DNA of 10,370 nt from Sphingomonas sp. (GTDB taxonomy: Bacteria; Pseudomonadota; Alphaproteobacteria; Sphingomonadales; Sphingomonadaceae): contig JACCSV010000178.1 of NCBI GenBank assembly GCA_013812805.1, positions 1-10,370 on the forward strand, read 5' to 3'. Below, in pieces: positions 5,714 through 10,370 of this stretch. The stretch's first letter is position 1. Each line of letters opens with the position of its first letter. The position numbers and the translations under genes are program-made. The notes below the pieces were generated by a model. The model was given only the letters and a program-made list of their open reading frames with translations. It did no database searches and was not told the origin of the DNA.

Positions 5714-5731
5714 AATCACATAAGTGATTCC
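5714..5731. promoter_or_regulatory. Palindrome AATCAC-ATAA-GTGATT, candidate regulator site
   Basis: A perfect 6-bp inverted repeat (5714-5719 and 5724-5729) lies in the divergent region between the 75-aa gene and the Crp/Fnr gene. CACATAAGTGATTCC (5717-5731) recurs as CACCTATGTGATTCC at 6649-6663, after the same regulator gene. A further AATCAC half-site is at 5847-5852, just before the regulator start. The half-sites point the opposite way from the classical CRP box. Autoregulation by the adjacent Crp/Fnr protein is the simplest guess. Confidence 0.4.
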
Positions 5732-5873
5732 CAACATTTTCTCAGTGCTGGAAGATCGGTGCTCGGCAAGCCGGCGCTTTGAAACTCTCTTTTGCGAAGC
5801 CCACTATTATTCGCTTGATTCATGTTAGACTATCTCGACTCATATAAATCACATTCGGGAGTGAGACGATTCG

Positions 5874-6659
5874 ATGACGCCTGCGGGGGAGCCTTACCCG
5901 ACCGACAATCCCTTAATTCGCAAACTGGGCAGGTTCGTCCCTCTCAGCGGGGCCGAGTGCGCGGCGCTTGAGCAATTAAGCGCGAATTCTCGCAAGCATC
6001 CCGCGGGCACCGACCTGATCGTGGAAGGAGACAAACCCAAGGCGGTATTCCTGATCCTCAAGGGATGGGCATACCGGTACAAGCATTTGGCCGACGGGCG
6101 GCGCCAGATCATGGCCTATCTGATCCCCGGCGACCTGTGCGACATCCAGATCTTCCTGTTCGAAAAGATGGATCACAGCATCGGTTTGCTGTCCGACGCG
6201 GTGGTCGTGAAGATCCCGGCCGCGGAAATTCTCGACCTGATGGACCGCTTCCCGCGCATCGAGCGAGCGCTGCTGTGGGGCACCCTGGTTGACGAGGCGA
6301 CGCTTCGCGAATGGCTGCTCAACGTCGGTCAGCGCTTTGCACTGCAACGGGTCGCTCACCTCTTCTGCGAGCTGTGCGTGCGGCTGAGCGTAGTCGGATT
6401 GGTCGATGACGCCGAGTCGTTTTCTCTGCCGCTGACCCAGGCCGAGCTGGCCGATACGACCGGAATGACGACGGTGCACATCAACCGGACGCTGCAGCGG
6501 ATGCGCAAGGAGCAATTGATTGCCATGTCTCATGGGCGGCTCACGATCCTCGATTTCGAGAGGCTCGCCGAGATTTCCGGCTTTACACAGACCTATCTCC
6601 ATACCGACGGCCCCCCAATCGAGCAGCGGCTACGCTCCCGGCTGAGCCCACCTATGTGA
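5874..6659 (+). CDS. Crp/Fnr-family transcriptional regulator
   Basis: This 261-aa cytoplasmic DNA-binding regulator has a cyclic-nucleotide-binding-like beta-roll at about 20-130, including GTDLIVEGDKPKAVFLILKGWAYRY and YLIPGDLCDIQ. A dimerisation helix follows (about 130-165). The C-terminal winged helix-turn-helix (about 185-235) includes LTQAELADTTGMTTVHINRT and a recognition helix near 199-211. It lacks the N-terminal cysteine cluster of FNR, so oxygen sensing through a 4Fe-4S cluster is unlikely, although FCELC at 164-168 gives a CxxC pair. The ligand is unknown. The ATG at 5874 has a poor ribosome-binding site (GGGAG about 12 nt upstream). Candidate operators flank the gene. Confidence 0.92.
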   Translation: MTPAGEPYPTDNPLIRKLGRFVPLSGAECAALEQLSANSRKHPAGTDLIVEGDKPKAVFLILKGWAYRYKHLADGRRQIMAYLIPGDLCDIQIFLFEKMDHSIGLLSDAVVVKIPAAEILDLMDRFPRIERALLWGTLVDEATLREWLLNVGQRFALQRVAHLFCELCVRLSVVGLVDDAESFSLPLTQAELADTTGMTTVHINRTLQRMRKEQLIAMSHGRLTILDFERLAEISGFTQTYLHTDGPPIEQRLRSRLSPPM

Positions 6660-6663
6660 TTCC
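6649..6663. promoter_or_regulatory. Second copy of the CAC-N4-GTGATTCC element
   Basis: CACCTATGTGATTCC overlaps the stop codon of the Crp/Fnr gene and matches 13 of 15 bases of the element at 5717-5731. It lies about 50 bp before the 94-aa gene and could bring it under the same regulator. Two copies alone are thin support. Confidence 0.3.
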
Positions 6664-6710
6664 TAGCTTTGTGAACGTGGCTTACCGGAGACCTGAACGG
6701 ACCACACGAA

Positions 6711-6995
6711 ATGACAGGGACGGCTGCGTACAAAGTGCGCATAAACACTGACAGTACCGACACCAACGCGCTCATCCTGCTTGCCGACGGCACACTCGTG
6801 GGCATTCTGGTCGAGCTGTCGGACGAATGTCACGGGGTCGGTCAAGGCCAGTGGACGATCGAGGCCGCGTTCGGGCTGCATATGGGGCGCGCCCCGGCAG
6901 CCTTCGCATCGGCCCCCGACGCGGCCGACTGGCTCAGCACCTATCTCGGCTGCGAACCCTTCAAGCTTCGCGGAAAGCTCGTCGAGCTTTCCTGA
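6711..6995 (+). CDS. Small protein of unknown function (94 aa)
   Basis: This is a soluble 94-aa protein without signal peptide or membrane segment. An N-terminal beta-rich part (about 18-38, NALILLADGTLVGILVELSD) leads to ECHG at 39-42 and QWTIEAAFG at 47-55, and a helical C-terminus (DAADWLSTYLG). The LADGTLVGILVELSDE...W.IEAAFG pattern recalls a small family I believe occurs in sphingomonads, with no function known to me. The ATG at 6711 lacks a nearby Shine-Dalgarno; GGAG is 20 nt upstream, so the start is uncertain. It lies 51 bp after the Crp/Fnr gene and could be co-transcribed or read from its own promoter. Confidence 0.68.
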   Translation: MTGTAAYKVRINTDSTDTNALILLADGTLVGILVELSDECHGVGQGQWTIEAAFGLHMGRAPAAFASAPDAADWLSTYLGCEPFKLRGKLVELS

Positions 6996-7021
6996 TCCCA
7001 GTCTCCATCCCTGGAAATCAC

Positions 7022-7038
7022 CTGTTGCACCGCAGCAT
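7022..7038. promoter_or_regulatory. Candidate PhaR operator in front of phaZ
   Basis: TGTTGCACCGCAGCA (7023-7037) has arms TGTTGC and GCAGCA around ACC and shares TGTTGCACyGCA with the element at 1121-1132 upstream of phaR. It lies about 70 bp before the phaZ start, a normal position for promoter control. No convincing -35/-10 pair was found in the 113-bp gap; TTTTAAAT at 7074-7081 is the only AT-rich tract. Confidence 0.5.
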
Positions 7039-7108
7039 CACGCTTGCGCCGCGACCATTTGCCCGCCAGACCGTTTTAAATTCGCACTGACAGCCAAGAT
7101 GAGGTCGA

Positions 7109-8338
7109 ATGCTTTACGACGTCTATGAAGTCCAACGCTCGTTCCTGGCCGGAGCGAGCAAGCTCGCGGGCTTCGGCGCCGGGTGGCTTAACAATCCCAC
7201 CAACCCTTTCGCCTACGCCTCGACCAGCCCGCTAATCGCCGCCAGCCTCAACGTCTTCGCACATGCAGCGGCGCCGCGCGGAAAGCCGGAATTCGGCATT
7301 TCCAGGACAATGGTGAAGGGAAAAACAGTCGCGGTGCGCGAGGAGATCGTGCTTCGCAAACCGTTCGGGCAGCTCAAGCGCTTCGTTCGCGAACGCGTCG
7401 AGACAGGGCCGCGGCTGCTGATCGTCGCCCCGATGTCGGGCCATTTCGCGACGCTGCTGCGCGGCACGGTCGAGCGCATGCTCCCGCGCCACGACGTCTA
7501 CATCACCGACTGGCGCGACGCGAAGCTGGTCCCGACCGAGGCCGGCGACTTCGATCTCGACGATTATATCGATTATCTGGTCGAGTTCACTGAGCTGATC
7601 GGCGAGCGGAGTGGCGAGCGCCCGCATCTGCTGGCGGTTTGCCAGCCGTCGGTCTCGGCCTTGGCTGCGACCGCGCTGATGAACGCGGACCGCAGCCGAT
7701 GGCGGCCGAAGTCGCTGACGATGATGGGCGGTCCCGTTGACACGCGCGAGGCGCCGACAGCGGTAAACACGCTTGCGGTGGAGCGGCCGCTCGGCTGGTT
7801 CGAGAATAATGTCGTCGCGACGGTGCCGCTCTATTATCCGGGTGCCGGCCGCCGGGTATACCCCGGCTTTCTGCAGCTCGCCGGCTTCATGTCGATGAAC
7901 CTTGGCGGGCACCTCGTCAGCCATTGGGAAATGTTCAAGCATCTGGTCGAAGGCGACGAGGAGAGCGCGGATTCGACTAAGGGGTTCTATGACGAATATC
8001 GCTCGGTCGCCGACATGACCGCGGAATTCTACCTGCAGACCGTCGACGTGGTGTTCAAGCGGCACCTGCTGCCCCGTGGCAAGCTTACCCACCATGGCCG
8101 CAAGGTCGATCCGGCCGCGATCCGCGACACGGCGCTACTCGCCATCGAAGGCGAGCGCGACGATATCTCGGGGCTTGGCCAGACGAAGGCGGCGCTCGGC
8201 CTCGCGCCGCAGCTGCCGGAGCGCAAGAAGCGCTATTTCATGGCCAAGGACGTCGGCCACTACGGCATTTTCAACGGCCGCAAATGGCGCGAAAAGATCG
8301 CTCCGGTGGTCGACGACTGGATCACCGCGCACGACTAA
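7109..8338 (+). CDS. phaZ: Intracellular polyhydroxybutyrate depolymerase
   Basis: The 409-aa protein matches the PhaZ1/DepA type of intracellular PHB depolymerase by length and motifs. The nucleophile elbow is AVCQPS with Cys178, in place of the serine of extracellular depolymerases. The likely triad partners are Asp351 or Asp352 in EGERDDISG and His384 in DVGHYGIF. Other hallmarks are WLNNPTNPFAY at 26-36 and APMSGHFATLLRGTVE at 107-122. The enzyme breaks down native PHB granules in the cytoplasm to 3-hydroxybutyrate oligomers. The N-terminal MLYDVYEVQR is typical, and GAGG sits 4 nt before the ATG. It stands alone between the 94-aa gene and micro-ORF 2, and a PhaR-type operator upstream suggests it is controlled with the other PHA genes. 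Confidence 0.93.
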   Translation: MLYDVYEVQRSFLAGASKLAGFGAGWLNNPTNPFAYASTSPLIAASLNVFAHAAAPRGKPEFGISRTMVKGKTVAVREEIVLRKPFGQLKRFVRERVETGPRLLIVAPMSGHFATLLRGTVERMLPRHDVYITDWRDAKLVPTEAGDFDLDDYIDYLVEFTELIGERSGERPHLLAVCQPSVSALAATALMNADRSRWRPKSLTMMGGPVDTREAPTAVNTLAVERPLGWFENNVVATVPLYYPGAGRRVYPGFLQLAGFMSMNLGGHLVSHWEMFKHLVEGDEESADSTKGFYDEYRSVADMTAEFYLQTVDVVFKRHLLPRGKLTHHGRKVDPAAIRDTALLAIEGERDDISGLGQTKAALGLAPQLPERKKRYFMAKDVGHYGIFNGRKWREKIAPVVDDWITAHD

Positions 8339-8350
8339 GCCGTTGCGATA

Positions 8351-8379
8351 CTTGAAATTAAAATGCCGTCATCCCATCT
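8351..8379 (+). promoter_or_regulatory. Candidate heat-shock (sigma-32-like) promoter of micro-ORF 2
   Basis: CTTGAAA (8351-8357) is followed after 15 nt by CCCATCT (8373-8379), close to the enterobacterial sigma-32 pattern CTTGAAA/CCCCATnT. Transcription would start near 8387, giving a short leader before the ribosome-binding site. It begins 12 bp after the phaZ stop, so the unit need not depend on phaZ transcription. Copy 1 has only CTTG (2254) and CATCATCT (2278-2285) in comparable places, a weaker match. Confidence 0.35.
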
Positions 8380-8400
8380 CGCTCTGACTGTTCAACAGCT

Positions 8401-8415
8401 GAAAGGAGGTGGTCT
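8401..8415 (+). promoter_or_regulatory. Extended Shine-Dalgarno of micro-ORF 2 with wobble-preserving changes
   Basis: GAAAGGAGGTGGTCT differs from copy 1 at two bases, A to G and C to T. Both changes still pair with the 16S tail as G-U wobbles, so the whole 15-nt duplex can form. The GGAGG core is 7 nt from the ATG at 8417, the same spacing as in copy 1. Confidence 0.8.
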
Positions 8416-8416
8416 G

Positions 8417-8485
8417 ATGTCTCATTGTCAAATGCCGTTCGCGGTCCGTCTGGTGAGCGCAGCCTCCATTGGAGTTGCCGCTTAA
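8417..8485 (+). CDS. Micro-ORF 2, 22 aa (MSH...), paralogue of micro-ORF 1
   Basis: The peptide begins MSHCQMPFAVRLVSA and ends ASIGVAA, so it keeps MSH and the VSA of copy 1 and adds a hydrophobic tail. Shared DNA includes TTCAACA, GAAAGGAGGTG, ATGTCTCAT, GTTCGC, GGTGAGCGC and GCTTAAACG. Copy 1 stops right after GTGAGCGC-T, and copy 2 has a 12-bp-plus insertion there before the same GCTTAA. CCTCC at 8463-8467, followed by GGAG, could fold back onto the ribosome-binding site. The nucleotide blocks are conserved as much as the peptide, so the RNA may matter more than the protein. The family is not recognised. Confidence 0.6.
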   Translation: MSHCQMPFAVRLVSAASIGVAA

Positions 8486-8494
8486 ACGACGTCA

Positions 8495-8509
8495 GGCCGC
8501 AATTCGGCT
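8495..8509 (+). repeat. Small hairpin between micro-ORF 2 and its terminator
   Basis: GGCCG (8495-8499) pairs with CGGCT (8505-8509) over 5 bp with one G-U and a CAATT loop, starting 10 nt after the stop. It corresponds in position to the hairpin at 2395-2414 in copy 1. Confidence 0.35.
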
Positions 8510-8517
8510 CGACAATG

Positions 8518-8549
8518 GAAAGGCCGTTCGGGCGACCGGGCGGCCTTTC
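8518..8549. terminator. Hairpin terminator of the micro-ORF 2 unit, shared with the convergent 85-aa gene
   Basis: Bases 8518-8531 (GAAAGGCCGTTCGG) pair with 8536-8549 (CCGGGCGGCCTTTC) as an unbroken 14-bp stem with two G-U pairs and a GCGA tetraloop of the GNRA type. There is no long T-run beyond the TTT in the 3' arm. The minus-strand 85-aa gene stops 13 bp away, so the hairpin can serve both directions. Confidence 0.7.
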
Positions 8550-8561
8550 GCATGTCCGCGC

Positions 8562-8819
8562 TCAGCCGCGCTGCTCCCAGGAGGAAAGGGCGGTCTCGAC
8601 CATCCGGGACCAGCTTTCCGGGTCGCCCGCTCGCGCCATCGCCTCGTCGGGCTCGCGCATGGTGTGGAGCACCGCCAGCGCCTGGTTGACGTGCTCGCGC
8701 CAGACCCGGTCGACCTTGTCGCCGGCCGACGGGTCGCTGCCTTCGGCGTTGCTGCTGTGCGCCGCGCCGGCGAGGACGCGCGCCACCCGCTCGACCAAAG
8801 ACTGTTCTGAAACCGGCAT
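8562..8819 (-). CDS. Small protein of unknown function (85 aa)
   Basis: This soluble, mostly helical 85-aa protein has no recognised domain. Visible features are SLVERVARVLAG (7-18), KVDRVWREHVNQALAVLHTMREPDEAMA (35-62, in two helices) and a C-terminal W-x-RMVETALSSWEQ segment (70-83). Conserved-looking tryptophans are at 40, 70 and 81. The ATG at 8819 has AAGGGAGA 6 nt upstream, a good ribosome-binding site. It follows the DUF4126 gene by 32 bp on the same strand and is probably in its operon. The function cannot be told from the sequence. Confidence 0.72.
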   Translation of the reverse strand: MPVSEQSLVERVARVLAGAAHSSNAEGSDPSAGDKVDRVWREHVNQALAVLHTMREPDEAMARAGDPESWSRMVETALSSWEQRG

Positions 8820-8851
8820 CTGAGTCTCCCTTGTTCCCTGGTTGGGAAAAC

Positions 8852-9487
8852 CTACCGGCGCGGCTTGGGTTCAATCGACCGGTGCGGCGACGGCGGCAGG
8901 ATCCGGCGAAGCAGCCGGCGAGCCTTGAACACCAGCCACAGCGACAGCGACACCAGAGTCGCCGCGATCAGCGCCGCGGCGATCGGATTGGCGATCGCCA
9001 GTGCCAACAATCCGCCGGTGGCGATGTCCTCGGCGGTCGAGACGATGACGTTGGACGCAGGCTCGGGACTGGCGTTGACGATGGTCCGGGCTCCCGCCTT
9101 CCCGGCGTGGGCGATGAAGGCGCCGCCGCCGCCGAGCAGGAAACTCGCGACCTGCCACGCTGGGTCGCCGGCGTCGATCACCGCCAGCGAAAGCAGGGCT
9201 CCGCCGAGCGGCCGAACCAGCGTGTGAAGGCTGTCCCAGGCGCTGTCGACCCAGGCGATCTTGTCGGCGAAGAATTCCGCAACGGCTCCGACGCCGGCGA
9301 TCCCAATCACCCAATTATTGGCGATGACGTCGAGCGCCTGCAGCTGCTCGGGCAGATCGATCCAGCCGAGCTTCATCGCCAATCCGGTCGCGAACGTGAC
9401 CAGGTACAGCCGCCAGCCCGCGAGCAGGCTCAGCGATGAGGCGAGTGCGATCAGTTCGAGTGCGTCCACACGGCCAAGCTTACTCAC
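8852..9487 (-). CDS. DUF4126-type integral membrane protein
   Basis: The 211-aa membrane protein matches the DUF4126 pattern. LELIALASSLSLLAGWRLYL (10-29) and the first membrane helix (about 10-38) are followed by hydrophobic segments near 57-74, 93-105, 113-127 and 156-187, then a basic cytoplasmic-looking tail rich in Arg and Pro. The motif EFFADKIAWVDSAWDSLHT (71-89) with PLGGALL (93-99) is characteristic of the family, whose function is unknown. The start is a GTG at 9487 without a strong ribosome-binding site; a second GTG at codon 7 is an alternative. The gene is divergent from the hydroxylase-like gene, with 50 bp between starts, and leads into the 85-aa gene. Confidence 0.85.
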   Translation of the reverse strand: MSKLGRVDALELIALASSLSLLAGWRLYLVTFATGLAMKLGWIDLPEQLQALDVIANNWVIGIAGVGAVAEFFADKIAWVDSAWDSLHTLVRPLGGALLSLAVIDAGDPAWQVASFLLGGGGAFIAHAGKAGARTIVNASPEPASNVIVSTAEDIATGGLLALAIANPIAAALIAATLVSLSLWLVFKARRLLRRILPPSPHRSIEPKPRR

Positions 9488-9537
9488 ACGCCATGCAAAG
9501 TCTCGCCAAAAGCGGGATGCGCCGGTAAAGTTGGGCG

Positions 9538-10173
9538 ATGTTCGATATTCCCGGCCAGCCGATCCTCGACAAGACTTCGCTCGTCGGCGGGTGCGTGCGT
9601 CTGCCGCTCGAGCTCGACGTCGAGCGGCTTCGCGGCGAGGTTGCGGGGCTTCCCGCAGACCTGTGGGGCACGCGCGGTGGCCGCGTCGGAGTCCACAGCG
9701 CCGCCGAGGCCTTGTTCCTGCGCGGGTTCGCTCCGGCCGAGGGGGATTTGCCGGTTGAGGACCGGCCGGCGCTGGACCGGCTGCCCTACATCCGCTCGAT
9801 CCTCGGCACGATCGTTCCCGCGCCGCCGCTTCGCGCGCTGCTCGCCAAGCTCCCCGCCGGCGCCGAGATCAACCCGCACGTCGACATGGCCCCGTATTTT
9901 TCCAAAAGCCTGCGGATCCACATCCCGATCGAGACCAACGAGGCCGTCTGGATGTTCTCGTCGGGGCTCGGGTACCGGATGCGGCCGGGCGAAATCTGGG
10001 CGCTCAACAACAGCGCCGAGCATGCGGTGTGGAACCGCCACCCGTCGCTGCCGCGCACCCACCTTATCGCCGATTTCCTGCCGACGCCGGAGCTCGCCGA
10101 CCTGCTGGCAGAAGGAGAGCGCGACCTCGGCTTGCCGATTTCCGAAGTGGAAGCCGTTGCCCGCGTTCACTGA
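9538..10173 (+). CDS. Aspartyl/asparaginyl beta-hydroxylase-like 2-oxoglutarate/Fe(II) oxygenase
   Basis: The 211-aa protein contains the iron-binding facial triad of the Asp/Asn beta-hydroxylase family: His114 and Asp116 in NPHVDMAPYF, and the distal His162 in NNSAEHAVWN. Arg126 in LRIHIPI or Arg173 in LPRTHLIADF is suited to hold 2-oxoglutarate. The double-stranded beta-helix core spans about 85-182. Such enzymes hydroxylate a side chain of a protein, peptide or lipid-linked substrate using O2 and 2-oxoglutarate. The substrate here is unknown. The ATG at 9538 has a weak TTGGG stretch upstream. The gene is followed after 13 bp by a sulfotransferase on the same strand, which suggests a modification locus continuing beyond the window. 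Confidence 0.85.
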   Translation: MFDIPGQPILDKTSLVGGCVRLPLELDVERLRGEVAGLPADLWGTRGGRVGVHSAAEALFLRGFAPAEGDLPVEDRPALDRLPYIRSILGTIVPAPPLRALLAKLPAGAEINPHVDMAPYFSKSLRIHIPIETNEAVWMFSSGLGYRMRPGEIWALNNSAEHAVWNRHPSLPRTHLIADFLPTPELADLLAEGERDLGLPISEVEAVARVH

Positions 10174-10186
10174 GCGAAACTGACGG

Positions 10187-10370
10187 ATGATCGCTACCCG
10201 GCACCTCGTCTTCCTGCACCTGCACAAGTCGGGCGGGACCTTTGTCAACCAGTGGCTGCTGCGGTTCTTCGAAGGCGCCCAGCAGATCGGCTATCATCTG
10301 CCGCGCCGCCTGATCCCGCCGGAACTCGCCGGTCTTCCAGTGATTGGCCTCGTCCGCAACCCGTGGAGCT
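10187..10370 (+). CDS. Sulfotransferase family protein, 5' part only
   Basis: The first 61 codons are present and the rest runs off the window. The N-terminal FLHLHKSGGTFVNQW (9-23) is the 5'-phosphosulfate-binding loop of PAPS-dependent sulfotransferases, with the HKSGGT core at 13-18. GLVRNPWS (54-61) is the start of the 3'-phosphate-binding motif (R-N-P). The enzyme would transfer sulfate from PAPS to a hydroxyl or amine. The ATG is 13 bp after the hydroxylase stop, with only a weak ribosome-binding site, so co-transcription and perhaps coupling are likely. The sequence does not tell carbohydrate, lipid and peptide acceptors apart. Confidence 0.82.
   Translation, partial: MIATRHLVFLHLHKSGGTFVNQWLLRFFEGAQQIGYHLPRRLIPPELAGLPVIGLVRNPWS

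Noticed and set aside
5805..5848. Sigma-70 promoter of the Crp/Fnr gene (TATTAT at 5805 or TATAAA at 5843)
   Set aside because: Neither -10-like element has a -35 at 16-18 bp spacing. The region is AT-rich enough to give such matches by chance.
6337..6347. TTGCACTGCAA as a third PhaR operator
   Set aside because: It lies deep inside the Crp/Fnr coding region and is explained by the codons for F-A-L-Q. It was kept only as a caution on motif specificity.
8831..9439. 202-codon plus-strand frame opposite the DUF4126 gene
   Set aside because: The minus-strand frame has clear membrane helices and family motifs. The plus-strand translation is Gln/Arg/Asp-rich and featureless.

Overview
The window is GC-rich bacterial chromosome, most likely from an alphaproteobacterium of the sphingomonad type (Sphingomonadales). 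That placement is an inference. It rests on the mix of families (PhaR, a PhaZ-type depolymerase, a cysteine alpha/beta hydrolase of the PHA-synthase family, several small proteins that look like lineage-restricted sphingomonad families) and on ribosome-binding sites complementary to a 16S tail ending GGATCACCTCCTTTC. No integrase, transposase, phage gene or CRISPR array is visible.

Layout. A tRNA-Arg(CCG) lies on the minus strand at the left edge. Beside it is a 351-aa PhaC-like hydrolase (minus), divergent from phaR (plus), with only 14 bp between the two proposed start codons. phaR overlaps a small secreted protein by ATGA. A tiny independent transcription unit follows (about 2290-2460): an 18-codon ORF with a very long Shine-Dalgarno, ending in a strong hairpin. 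Next is a 304-aa Ala-rich plus Ser/Thr/Arg/Lys-rich histone-H1-like protein. It shares a bidirectional terminator with a convergent MsbA-type ABC exporter, and a 75-aa protein lies upstream of the exporter on the same strand. A Crp/Fnr regulator and a 94-aa protein follow on the plus strand, then the intracellular PHB depolymerase phaZ. Just after phaZ is a second copy of the tiny unit (about 8390-8550, 22 codons). On the minus strand a DUF4126 membrane protein and an 85-aa protein converge on it. The right edge holds an Asp/Asn beta-hydroxylase-like gene and the first 61 codons of a sulfotransferase, both plus strand.

How it fits together. Three genes point to polyhydroxyalkanoate (PHA) metabolism: the PhaC-like hydrolase, the regulator PhaR and the depolymerase PhaZ. 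The same TGTTGCACyGCA element occurs upstream of phaR and upstream of phaZ, so PhaR may regulate both. The Ala-rich/basic protein next to phaR has the layout of granule-to-nucleoid tethers such as PhaF and PhaM, but this is a hypothesis.

The most novel-looking element is the pair of paralogous mini-transcripts. They share a 5' block, a 15-nt anti-Shine-Dalgarno complement in which both differences between copies keep pairing through G-U wobble, an MSH... micro-ORF, a small middle hairpin and a 13-14 bp tetraloop terminator. I do not recognise the family.
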